A DNA stretch of 43,837 nt from Mesotaenium endlicherianum (Eukaryota > Streptophyta > Zygnematophyceae > Zygnematales > Mesotaeniaceae): the NCBI GenBank assembly GCA_009602735.1, contig WELA01006964.1, positions 316,536 through 360,372 of the forward strand, given 5' to 3'. Each line of letters opens with the position of its first letter. The stretch's first letter is position 1. The notes under the pieces are model-generated. The model had not been told where the DNA came from, ran no database searches, and was given only the letters and a program-made list of their open reading frames with translations. Below are positions 20,774 through 31,123 of the stretch, piece after piece. A program made the position numbers and the translations under genes.

Positions 20774-21833
20774 GCAGAAGGTTCACCATCCCGGGATATT
20801 TCCAACTATGCAGCCATGACATTCCTTCTCGCGTCCTTACTTGCCTAGATCACCATGACAATATAGAACCGATGAAGACCGAAGTGCTGTGTCTGATGAG
20901 TCCAACACAGCCATAAATACACCTGTAAATTAAGCAGAACTGGAGAGTGCACGCATAGTGGCCGTTAAATGTTGGCACGCTTAATTATGAGCCGGTTCTG
21001 CCCAGTTCTGCCAACATGTCGTGCTCTGCGACGGTGCTTTCAATAGTTGACTCAGGACCGCTTAAGACCAGGACTAGGACCAGGTTTTAGTCCAACCAGC
21101 TTATTTGGGCGGTATATAGAGTACAAAGAACATTGACCTCCACGACCTTGCCATTGGACTGCGTGACTGGGTCTCTCTGTTCAGATCAGACCGGTTCACA
21201 CTGGTTCACTCCAGTTCACTCAATGTTCAGATATTGAAATCGCAAGAGTGGCACAAAAAAGAACTTATCATACGGACCCAACCCGTGGCATGAAGTACAG
21301 TACAGTGAAGAAAGGTATTTCTTGTGTTTCATGCATGTATCACAAACAGATCGAACTCCCAATGACAGAGTCAACATCCTAAACCTAGGCGCCAACAATG
21401 TACCGAAAGGAGAAGGATATATTCTTCGAAAAGAAGTCATGTCGGTATGTTTTACAGCTCAGAATCTCTGCAGGCATACTCAGCAGGTACTTCAGCCTTA
21501 CTCAACAGGTATGTCAGCCTCAGTTTCATCAGGCTGTTTTACCACAAGCTCCTTTTACTAGCGTGAAATTCCACATCTTATTCACGATTGACACTCACAA
21601 CACATACTTTAAAGAGTTTTCTTGATTGGCATACAAGGCTACAAGCCGTGGCAACAAGAAGGTTCCACACAAAAAACATAAGTTTATCTCCGGCTGAACT
21701 TCATGTGCCCGCTCTTCCCGTTCCTCTTGATGGCATGTGCAAAGATAGCTATTCATGACGCTTGCGTGACGGTGTATAGCCGGCTCGCATGCTAGAGTGA
21801 CACCAACTCTAGAAGGGGAGCGATTAGAGGTTG
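20774..21833. other. No supported gene
   Basis: Near 21188-21225 GGTTCAC/AGTTCACT units repeat three times with a period of about 11 nt. A CAGGACTAGGACCAGG run at about 21070-21095 can pair with the TTTTAGTCC that follows. Nothing else is seen. Confidence 0.35.
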
Positions 21834-22304
21834 AGGGTGAGGGGAGGGGCAGGGGGANNNNNNNNNNNNNNNNNNNNNNNNNNNNNNNNNNNNNNNNNNN
21901 NNNNNNNNNNNNNNNNNNNNNNNNNNNNNNNNNNNNNNNNNNNNNNNNNNNNNNNNNNNNNNNNNNNNNNNNNNNNNNNNNNNNNNNNNNNNNNNNNNNN
22001 NNNNNNNNNNNNNNNNNNNNNNNNNNNNNNNNNNNNNNNNNNNNNNNNNNNNNNNNNNNNNNNNNNNNNNNNNNNNNNNNNNNNNNNNNNNNNNNNNNNN
22101 NNNNNNNNNNNNNNNNNNNNNNNNNNNNNNNNNNNNNNNNNNNNNNNNNNNNNNNNNNNNNNNNNNNNNNNNNNNNNNNNNNNNNNNNNNNNNNNNNNNN
22201 NNNNNNNNNNNNNNNNNNNNNNNNNNNNNNNNNNNNNNNNNNNNNNNNNNNNNNNNNNNNNNNNNNNNNNNNNNAAGGGGAGGGGGAGGGGGAGGGGGAG
22301 GGGC
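21834..22304 (+). repeat. G-rich minisatellite (GGGGGA type) around a gap
   Basis: Sequence before the gap (GGTGAGGGGAGGGGCAGG) and after it (five or so GGGGGA units at 22275-22304) shows a G-run tandem repeat collapsed into 417 Ns (21858-22274). Regular runs of four or five Gs can form G-quadruplexes, which would explain the assembly failure. Confidence 0.75.
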
Positions 22305-23717
22305 TGGCTACGCGTCTGCATGTTGGGAGATAGACAGGCGACAGCTAGTTGATTAAGTCTCAACTGCACCCATGGCTGCCGGTTGAAGTCGGAGCAGGAC
22401 TAGATCACGTGTCAAAATTTTGGCCGCTGTCTCCAAGGGGGATGGCCCCTGCCCCTTCACAAACCAGAGCTTTAAAGAATTGATGTGACTCTCTCGAGAA
22501 TTGATGTGACTCTCTCCTCCTCAAGAAATGCAAGTGTTACCTTCACATGCAGACACAATATCAAGAAATGGCTGGTATCGCACTTTTGCGCAGTATTCTG
22601 GTAACCCTGACTCAAGCCCCGGCGGATGCTGAGAAGGCCTCGCGAGGCGAACCTCAAACCCTTGTTCTTCTTCACCTCCGTGAGGCGCAATGTGATCTTG
22701 GAGGCCCAGACAGGAGACACGATGTGCGTGTGCGTCACAGCGTGTGTGGGCACTGGATGTGTGACATAGTGCATGCGTGAGTGTACTCCTCCCCCCCCGC
22801 CCCGCACTCCTTGGTGCCTGCTGTGTTTCGACCATCCCCTGTCGCGTCGCGCGACCTGGTAGGTTGGTGTCTGCATGCATGTGGCAAGGTATGCTGCTGC
22901 CACGTGGCAACACCACCAAGCGCTAGCTGGGCAGCGCTGATCCTCCCTGGTCGTTGGGCTGTATGCTGGCAACTGGCGTGCCAAACATGTGGTGCTGCCT
23001 ACCCTTCCACGGCTGAATGACAACTTTGCTAGCACAATGCTCCTAGTCCTATCTCTTCTTCCTGGAGTGCGCACGACGGCCTGCCATATGAGAGCCGGAA
23101 TGTATGATGCCTAACCCTAGCCCTAGGCCCTCATGAGTCATCGCTAAGCCTAGTCTTAACCTCACTAAATTTACGCCCAACCTTCATCACGACACCCAAA
23201 AAAAAGTTTACATTGAAACACAAGCCCTCGGCCCCAATGTAAACTGTGCTCTGTGAGGCCCTAACAAAAGAGGGAGAGGGTCTCTCTCTGCCCGCGCCCC
23301 TCCCCCCCTCCACAGACGCATGCTGTGCGTGCTTCCAAGGCACGTCTGCTTGCTCGGCGTGACCTGGCGCCGAAGAAGGGCAGCAGGGGAAGTGGCCCTT
23401 GGGGTAGAGGAATAAGACAGGGCAGGGCTGGGGCGTGAGCAAAAGCATGCATGCTCGGCTACAGTATGTAGTAGCAATCGTGTACGCCCTCTGCGTGGAT
23501 GGACCTCGCTGGCAAGCTGTGCATGCGCGTGCGTATGTGTGATGGCTGGTTGCTCACAACACGTGTGTGCCAAGCCGTGGCTTTATCTGCTGACCCTTGG
23601 GACCCGATCTAAGACCCTACACATTATATCCCAGCAGCATGCAGATTGGACGGGAGGCGAGCTGGGCTGGGGCGAATGGGGTGGCGGCCCTGACCAGGAG
23701 GTCCCTGGCCTCCATAC
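22305..23717. other. No supported gene
   Basis: This contains a 21-bp tandem duplication (22477-22516), a palindromic TGCCACGTGGCA at 22898-22909 with a G-box core, and a short telomere-like CCTAACCCTAGCCCTAGG near 23109. Open frames here show no motifs. Confidence 0.35.
22477..22516 (+). repeat. 21-bp perfect tandem duplication
   Basis: GAATTGATGTGACTCTCTC occurs twice, at 22477 and 22498, separated by two bases. Confidence 0.9.
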
Positions 23718-23863
23718 CTGGATTTTCTGCTGGGGGATGATGTGGGGGTGACGGGCGGATGCCATTTTGCGGCAAGGTCCAATAGCAAGCATTGGGAGTT
23801 TGGCAACGCGTCCCCAAGCTCCATCTCCCGTTTAAGTTCAACCTGCTGCTGTCGAGGCGGCAC
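23718..23863 (-). CDS. Orphan exon candidate
   Basis: On the minus strand an acceptor (gtgcgtgcgcag) precedes 146 bp ending at AAATCCAG|GTATGG. Entering in phase 0 it reads VPPRQQQVELKREMELGDAL and then NSQCLLLDLAAKWHPP. A second frame is also open, so coding is not certain, but the first has an amphipathic helix and balanced charge. No family is recognised. The frame also stays open further upstream through GC- and CA-rich DNA, which looks non-coding. Confidence 0.33.
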
Positions 23864-24109
23864 CTGCGCACGCACGCAGCAGGCAGCGGGGGCGGTGCCG
23901 ACGCGCAGCGTGGAGCTTGGATCCCTCCAAGGCCAAGGCCCTCTCGTCATTCTTGACGCTTGACAACAGTCCACAGCATGCGCGCAGCGGCGAGTGCACA
24001 CACGACCACATGGGCGGCGGCAGCGACCGTGACAGCGCCTATGTGCTCTGGCCCAGTGCGCGCGCGCTGTAAGCTCACGCACGCACGCATACACAAGGCG
24101 TGCATGTGT

Positions 24110-24165
24110 GCACGGACACACACACACACGCACAGGCGCACACACACACGCCCACTCCCCCACGC
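24110..24165 (+). repeat. CA microsatellite, degenerate
   Basis: This has CACACACACACACG followed by CGCACACACACACG and similar units. Confidence 0.75.
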
Positions 24166-24774
24166 ATACGCACGCATGCACACAAGTGCACGCGTGCATT
24201 CACAATTGCGTGTGGACCAGACATTCTTGAGGCAAGTACGCGTTTGTAGAATCACCCTCCCCTGCCCCCCACTCTCCCCCCACTCTCCCCGACAGGCGCT
24301 TGTGCTCATGCGGCCAACCAATAGCAGTTCATGCTGTCCTCTTCAACTCCCTCCCTCTTTCCGCCCCACCAGGCCTTGCACTTGTGTACCCTTCTGCCCC
24401 TAGGTCCTGGTCAAGTGTGGGAAGGCTGAGGTGTTTTCATTTTCCCAGCACGTGGTCGGCAGTTGCAATCACACACCTGCTTGCTGCCAGCCTACCCGGC
24501 ACCATCTCACTGCCTATCCTCACTTGAACACCCCATGGCAGTGACGGGCAAGGTACCAAGTGCAAAGGAAGCGAGAGCCTTGGCAGAGCAAGCCATGAGT
24601 CCTGAACACCTTGCTGATTCTACTGGGATGTACCAGGCCTAGCAAGACTCGGAAAGCCTGGCAGGGTGAGTAACGAGTTGCCTCTGGCGTGTTGTAAGGA
24701 TGGGATTGAAAAGGCCATCAGTGAATGAGCGTGCCCCGTGTGCCCGATGGTGGTTCTCTGCGTGCTGATGTGTG

Positions 24775-24865
24775 CATTAGCGTGTGCCACGTGCGCGCGT
24801 GCATGCGTGCTTGTGTGTGCCTGTGCGTGTGCCGCGTGCATGCGTGTTTGTGTGTGTGAATGCAC
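24775..24865 (+). repeat. TG/GC-rich degenerate microsatellite
   Basis: Alternating GTGCGTGC and TGTGTGTG units run through this stretch, with GCATGC palindromes. Confidence 0.65.
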
Positions 24866-25107
24866 GCGTACATGCAGAAAGATGATGGCATGTGGCGATG
24901 TCGAGAAGTCAGAAGAGGACCATCAAAAGCCTGTTGTTGGTCCATTGTGCAGACGCTTCTATATTTGAAGCACGCCAACCCTGGCGGTGCTAACGAGTCT
25001 GACAAGAAGGATGTGTACGTCACACACACCGAGGATGTCCCTCAAGTGACCCAAACAACAGTTTTTTTCCCTCCATGACTTCCTGAGCGTGAGGTTGAGT
25101 GTCTGAA

Positions 25108-25374
25108 ATGTACCTCTCACAAGTGCAAGCAAGAGGTTGTGACGTCTTTTTTGATGAGTTTAGGTTAGAAAATGCATCCCCAAGCTACCGGCACAAGGCC
25201 TCTCGAGTCTTGCCTGCGACAGTCGTAGCCGGCATTGATTTTAGCCCTTGGGGGAAGTGTTGGGACGCATATGCACAGCTTGGAACACTGGGAGCTGCTA
25301 CGTGTGCCTGGCAGGTTGCAGCTTACAAGCGGGCAGCTGCGAGCTGCTTCAATTGGCTCGCAAGTACCCGCTAG
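25108..25374 (+). CDS. Short ORF, hypothetical
   Basis: This is an 88-codon ORF from ATG (MYLSQVQARGCDVFFDEF) to TAG. It is Ala/Trp/Cys-rich toward the end and has no motif, signal peptide or splice support. A GCAG|GTTGCA inside it could be a donor. It may be chance; it is listed because it is longer than its surroundings would suggest. Confidence 0.18.
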   Translation: MYLSQVQARGCDVFFDEFRLENASPSYRHKASRVLPATVVAGIDFSPWGKCWDAYAQLGTLGAATCAWQVAAYKRAAASCFNWLASTR

Positions 25375-26542
25375 TAAGTGTGTCAGCTCCTTCGCAACAA
25401 TAATTTTGTAACAATGTTCAACTTGGAACAGAGCTATTCGATGATCTTGCAGTTGTAGTGATGTCCTGTGGCTTAAGCAGGGTGAAACATGGAACTGGTT
25501 TGATCCTATCAAAAGCTTTGAAATATCATATTCAGCTCTTGGAGATACAATATAATAAGTCATAAAGATCAATTCTGTGCGCATCTTTGTCTTAGTGTAA
25601 CAAGTCTCTGTTATCAACATGTTAAAAGGTCTTCAGGAACGCACGATAGCTGTAAGGACAGAGTTGGCAACTTGCATCCAGCTTACTACCTGCTTGTAAA
25701 GCATCCCCACAAATAAGTCTGTTTCTTCTAAATTGGTGAAAAATGTGTAAAGATCAGTGCTGTAAGGCCTGTAGTATGTCTTGTTAAAGAGCGAATGGTA
25801 GCAGTTAGGCCATGGAGGAAGGGTTTGCAAGTTGTTCAATCATAAATGACAGTAAGAGATTGAACAGTAGTACTTAATAAGCCCATTCTCAACTTCAATT
25901 GCGTTCCAAATAGCTAGAAGCGTACGGAAGCAGCTGCACTTTAGCATGGTGTTTATCATGCACACAAGCAATACAAAGCATATGATTCAAGGAAACAATT
26001 ACTTAGTAAGAATCCAACTTTTATTAGCCGAACCTTTTAGATTCCAATTTGCAGTAAGACGTCTTGTCTTAGGTGGATACTATACAGAGAATTACTAGTG
26101 ACTAGTCAAAATCTGTTGTCTATATACCTGCATGAATAGCTATGCATATTTAGAGAAGGGGCATGCCACTTTTGGCAGCCCCCTTGATATAGGCACGAAG
26201 TGACTAGCACTTTTTACTCATGCACCGACGGGGCAAGCACTGATCATTGGCCCTCGCGTGTGTGAAAATTGTAAGATCCATCAACTACACTCTTGTGAAC
26301 AAGTACCTACGTCTGGGTATAAGAACAAGTTATTCAAAAAGGAATAAAGTTTATGCCCTCCTCCTCCTCGCAGATAGGCTTCGCAAAGCGCAAGCACAAC
26401 TTGCTGCCATAGGAAGCCGAGCAAATGCCAACTATGCCTAGCCCATCTCCCCCCATCGAGCCTGCAAGTACATGAGTACGATCACACTGCCCACATGTCC
26501 TCCCCACCATACAGCAAAGCTCTCTCAATGGGCATACAGCTC

Positions 26543-26569
<27 letters not shown>
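26543..26569 (+). repeat. (CTG)9 microsatellite
   Basis: Nine CTG units lie about 60 nt past the 3' end of the broken kinase. A GCTGCTGCAGCTGCTGC run lies at the matching place beyond the intact kinase (about 17560-17580), consistent with common descent of the flanks. Confidence 0.9.
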
Positions 26570-26573
<4 letters not shown>

Positions 26574-26626
26574 AACATGGCACATGCAACGCATGTCTAG
26601 CACGCACGCAAGCGAGCTGGTCGCCG

Positions 26627-27797
26627 TCAGTTATTTCTCCAGCAATATCGGGCCCAGAGCCGGGCGTCGGTACTCACGCACTCCGCCACCCACGGGTCTG
26701 CCATCACCTCTAGCGCCGTCGGCCGCCCACTGGGGTCCACGCTCAGCAGCCGCCCAACCAGGTGCTGTGCACGCTTGTCCAGGCCGGACCATGACCCGGG
26801 TCGTCGATTGGAGTACCCATCCTGACGTGCTTGACACTGGGAAACGGGTGGGCTCCCGTGAGGATTCAGTGGACAAACACGCCCAGCGTCCACATGTCGT
26901 GAGCAGGGGTGTAGAAGGCCCCGCCTCTGACGGCTTCGGGGGACATGTGTCTTGCCGGCAAGGGGGCGTGCTCTCTGCCACTGATGATCTTGGCGAGCCC
27001 AAAGTCGCCCACGCGCACCTGCGCCGCGCTGATGAGCTCGTCGGGCCCCCAGAAGTTGTCGTCCGCCGGCTCCTCGGCGAGGAATACATTGCCGGGCTTG
27101 ACGTCCATGTGGCACACGCCCCTGGCGTGCATGTAGCCCAGCACGCTGGCGACGGCGTAGAGCACGCGCCCAACTTCCAGGGGGGTGATGTGCACCCACC
27201 GCGCGCTTGCCAGCGAGCCCCCCTCACAAAGCTCCATAGCAGGTAGACGGTCGTTGCACGCGCCTCTTCCTCCTCCTTCTTGCGGTGTCCCCTGGCCTCG
27301 ACAAGGTGCACGACGTTGGGGTGCCCCCACAGGTACTCCATTGCAGCAGTCTCCAGGCACTCCTCGCCCGCCCCCAGCTTCCCCTCTTTGCTCTCCTTGA
27401 GCGCAAACCTCTCGCGGCTGAGCTGGTCCTCCACAAGCCACCCGCGCCCGTACGTCCCCCGCCCCAGCTTTGCAAGCACTCCCAGGTTGCAATGGACCAC
27501 TGGAACTGGGGCAGCCTGCTTGTGCTTCTCAAGCGGCCTTCGACGGCCGTGCAGGCCGAGCTGACAGCATTGCCTTCCGAGGGCGGCAATGCTGGTAAAG
27601 GAGGTGGACGGCCCCGCTCGACGGGCCTTGCCGCCACGTGAGCATTCACAGGCAGAGGCTGCAGGGGACACGCGCCTGCGAGGCCGCAACTCTCCGGATG
27701 CACTGAGGCGCAGGTGGGCAGACGACGCATCTGCTGCTTCATTGTTGCTGCTGGGGATTGATGCGCAAGCGGCCTGCGCACGCATGCGCACACACAT
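26627..27797 (-). pseudogene. Broken paralogue of the kinase at 17654-18856
   Basis: The kinase domain is spread over three minus-strand frames. The first (from ATG 27797) has LGRGTYGRG, FALKESK and YLWGHPNVVHL. The second has MELCEGGSLAS, HMDVKPGNVFL, DFGLA, MSPEAV and AHDMWTLG. The third has WSGLDKRAQHLVG, SGRPT and ALEVMADPWVAECV. Against the intact copy there is a 1-nt deletion near 27235 (CTCCATAGCAG for CTCCATCAGCAG), a TGA replacing a Phe codon near 26870, and another 1-nt deletion about 45 nt further on. The N-terminal region differs strongly. This copy keeps the helix-F Asp (AHDMWTLG) that the intact copy has changed to Asn. Sequencing error could explain one deletion, but not all three lesions. 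Confidence 0.78.
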
Positions 27798-29311
27798 GTC
27801 AGAGGGGTCATAAGATGGACTAGTGCGTGTGACGCAGTAAACTAGCTCAGCAGGCTTGTCTGGAGGTCATTTACCAGCGTCCATATGTGCGCACAATTTT
27901 CCTTTGATGTATGCAGCGGCTGTTAGCCATTGTGTTCCTCTCCTTTCAATTGAAATTATCTCTCGTCTTAACTTTTCCCCTCCATGCGTCCAATTCTTCC
28001 ACTGGGTCCACCTTCCTCCCGAGCACTCTTCCTTGATCACCCCCCCCTCCCAATCAGCCCCTCTTTGGTTCCCCCCTCCCCGGGCTCTTTCCTTCTGCTT
28101 CACTCCTCGACACTCGCCCCACCTTCCTCCATCCCCCCATCATTGCATGCCTCCACCATCTTTGCATGTCAGCACCAAAATTGGTTTGAGGATGCACATC
28201 AGTTTTGCTTCATTGTGAAGGTTATGTGTCAGAAACCAGGCATGCTCTTTGCATGTTGATCACCACTATAGCGTACCTTCTTAGGGAAATGTTCACTTTA
28301 CGATGCACAGTCATGGCTCTTCCAGCGGCGTCCAGTATGGTAGAGAGATCGCTGGCAGGATCCGTGTTTGTTCAGATTTGGACACCCCTGCTCGTCACAA
28401 CAGAGAAAAAAAGCTAGTGGACTCGTGCACCAAGGGGCACTCAGGCAGGATTGAGCAGTTAGCAAGAATGCAATGTCGTGTACAGCTTTAGGAACTTACA
28501 AGCTGCATGTGATTTTGAATTGAGTGGAAGTGTTGATGTCACTCTAACCCCGCCTGGCAGGAGCTTGGGGGGATAAATGCAAGACAGGTTTTCAGAGCTC
28601 AAAGAGTGGATTTACTGCATCAGTTGCATCAATTCACTGTACATCCGTTGCGTTTTGCAATTGATGGATCAATGTAACATGTCACAATCAAAACCTACAT
28701 GAAAGCACGGACTATGTACATATGAAACCTGACAGCTAAGTTATGTACAACCTGGTCTAGTTGCAAGGTGGGCCAGGATCTTGCGCTGGGATGTGAGGGC
28801 AGCGACCGGAACGTGGGCAACATCAAAGATGAAACGAACCAAGCGAAAAAGATGAAATATAAGAGTCAGACACAGTCTTGGCTTACACAATCAGCTACAC
28901 TGGAACATGGGAGACAAGTACTGGTCAGAATAGCTGTAAGCTTGTAGCCTAATGAACAGATGTCACATTCTCCAAAATTTGCTCAGATATTGCGATAAGC
29001 GACATCATAAGAAGTGCTGACAACTGCTCAAATTTGGTAACTGCGTGATTTCTATACTGCAAGCATTGGTGATTCTCTGTTGACAGATTAGGATCTTTCA
29101 AACCTGCAAGTTAAACAGTTCCACATCTTTCAACCTGCAGTTGGTCGATTAAGGGGGCATGAACCACATCATTGATTGGCACCATAAAGCATCTAGGAAG
29201 GACGACATGAGACAACCACATAGAAATACAATTCTTGGCTTCTAATGTCAAGGAGAGAGAATTTAGGGACAGCATTGGAGAAGATACAGAACGACCACGC
29301 TTCAAGGATAC
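27798..29311. other. No supported gene
   Basis: A C-rich tract at 28010-28150 (CCCCCC and CCTCC runs) gives open frames with no motifs. The block at 28380-28448 is the partner of the one at 19461. The rest is AT-richer and featureless up to the LTR of element 2. Confidence 0.4.
28380..28448. repeat. Duplicated block upstream of the broken kinase
   Basis: It starts GGACACCCCTGCTCGTC and aligns by eye with 19461-19526, including the later CACCAAGGGGCACTCA-like part. Confidence 0.6.
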
Positions 29312-30057
29312 TGTAAGGTCATAGGTTTATAAAGTGCATCTTTGAGTTTCATGAAAGTATATTTGGATTGTATAGAAGTGTAGAGTGCATTTTTTGTGAT
29401 CATTTTGATATAAAGTTCATCGAATTTGGTCCAGTATTGAGAGAGTTCAGGATTTCCGAAGTTTAATTAGTTTCGAGGTCGGTTGACGACTGTCCTTAAT
29501 TCGCGGTGAGCGCGACCGTCGGATTGACCGACAGCATCGATCGATCTGGGCCGTTAGAGTGAATTTTGAACCTTCACGTAAGTTCGGCTGACGCGGAGTG
29601 CCGACTAGGTCGATTTACCTAGAAGTTTCAGTTTAGCCTAGCGCGCCTAAGATAGAATATTCTAGTGATGGCGATGCATGTATGTGGACGTCAATTTGAC
29701 CCGACACGTCAGATGAGACTGATCTGGCTTACTCACGAAAATTCTGGAAGGGACAATTTGACGAACACTTAGAAAGATCCGTAGCTTCCTCCTAGGGAGG
29801 AGCACTTAGGCAGAAAATTATGATTAGGCATAACTTCTTTGTTTCTTATAAGTTTTCACTTCTGTAAATTTCTACAGGTTTGTAATGACAATGCCTTTCA
29901 TCCTACACCATTTGTGAGCAGTTTCTTGCCACTCAAAATGTCAAGTAATTTTCCTAAGCTTTCTTAGCAATATGCCGCTGCACTCTTTAGTATAATTGCA
30001 ACTAGTTCCTTTCCTCGTGAGTTACTACGCTACCACTAGGGCACTCTGCCCCTTTCA
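29312..30057 (+). repeat. Element 2, 5' LTR
   Basis: This 746-bp LTR starts TGTAAGGTCATAGG and ends CCCCTTTCA. At the place where the 3' LTR has TATAAATA it reads TATGATTA (29819-29826), so its promoter may be weak. Confidence 0.93.
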
Positions 30058-30059
30058 TC

Positions 30060-30071
30060 TGGTATCGAAGT
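30060..30071 (+). other. Primer binding site of element 2
   Basis: TGGTATCGAAGT lies 2 nt past the LTR end. It fits an initiator tRNA-Met PBS, with GAAG where elements 1 and 3 have GGAG. Confidence 0.7.
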
Positions 30072-30094
30072 TGGGCTAGTTTGCATATTATATT

Positions 30095-31123
30095 ATGGAG
30101 TCGCAGTCGGCAACTGGAGGAGGCAAACATGTCGAGCATGTTGAGCGCGTGGAGCAGGCGGCACCACCTTTGTCAAGGGAGCAACAAGAGATGCAGGCGA
30201 TGTTGAGGTAGATGGCAAACGCAATTGAAGGAGAAGTCTACACACAGTTTCAACAAAATATGCGCCAGGAGGTGGAGAGAATGGTGCGAGTTGTTATGGG
30301 GAACGCCGCTTCAACGAGTTCGGCAACTGCACCTGTTGTGCCACCAATTCATGTTAACCCAGTGGTGCAGCCAATTATTCCACCCGCATCAGGATTGCGT
30401 GCGCCTAAGCCTGAAATTCATACTGGTGAGCGTGGATCGCCGCCTGTTCATGAATGGATTTTTGGAGTGAAGAAGTTCATGGAGCATTCTGCGCTCACGC
30501 CCGACAGGCAAGTCGCCTTTGTCATAACTTTGCTGCAGAGGAGTGCTGGAGCTTGGTATGAACAAGAAGAGCAGCTGTTTGGAATTCCTGCTACTGTTGA
30601 TCAGCTATTTGAAGGCTTGAAGAGGCAATTTCAACCTATTGCACCCGAGGCTACCGCTCAAGATCTATTGGTGCGCCTTCGTCAACGAGGAAGCATTCAA
30701 GAATATGTATTGCGCTTCAACGAGCTGGTGCTTCAATGTCCATCCATGCACGAGTCGAAGATGATGGACAAGTTCAAGAGGGGACTCAAGCCAACTGTGG
30801 CCAAGGAAGTGGCGCTCAAGGACCCTACCAGTCTTGGAGAAATGATGGCATTGGCAACAAGGGTCGATGCTGTGGAGTATAGTCAGAGGCAGTGGGGCAG
30901 CCACAACTTTGGCGGATATCGACACTTTGGATCTCAAGCGCCAAGCACGAGTGTTCAAGGTCCAGTACCTATGGAGTTGGGACTTGTTCAGTACCAGCGC
31001 AGGCAGCNGAATTTTAAGCCGAGAGGACCCTGTTATAATTGTGGCAAGCTTGGACATCTGGCTCGAGATTGTCATGCGAAGGCGAAGCAACCTCAACAAC
31101 AGGAAAAAGGAGGACGCCAATAA
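30095..31123 (+). pseudogene. gag: Element 2 gag, one early stop
   Basis: The likely start is the ATG at 30095 (MESQSATGGGKHVEHVE). Codon 39 is TAG (30209-30211), directly before MANAIEGEVYTQF, so the original start is separated from the rest. The remaining 303 codons hold a capsid-like region (VHEWIFGVKKFME, then RSAGAWYEQEE), GSIQEYVLRFNEL, MKR-type basic parts, and a CCHC knuckle (CYNCGKLGHLARDC). A single N at 31008 leaves one residue unknown. Re-initiation at 30212 could still make a Gag lacking 39 residues. The stop is consistent with a CAG-to-TAG change. Confidence 0.85.

Larger units (their letters stand above)
23864..26542. other. Mostly repeat-rich DNA, no convincing gene
   Basis: A CA tract (about 24110-24165) and a TG/GC-rich tract (about 24775-24865) dominate the first half. 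A plus-strand ORF at 25108-25374 is listed separately. From 25400 to 26500 the DNA is AT-richer with no recognisable gene. Confidence 0.4.

Noticed and set aside
21797..22369. Frames across the 417-N gap
   Set aside because: They are almost entirely unknown bases.
22472..23074. 200-codon minus-strand frame, with a stretch ASKITLRLTEVKKNKG
   Set aside because: The overlapping frames are equally open, most of the peptide is compositionally odd, and splice borders are unclear. One small piece may be an exon, but I could not support it.
23105..23126. Interstitial telomere repeat
   Set aside because: There are only two or three degenerate CCCTAA/CCCTAG units, too few to call.
23947..24321. Frames through CA/TG repeats rich in His, Thr, Cys and Val
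   Set aside because: They are products of the microsatellite.
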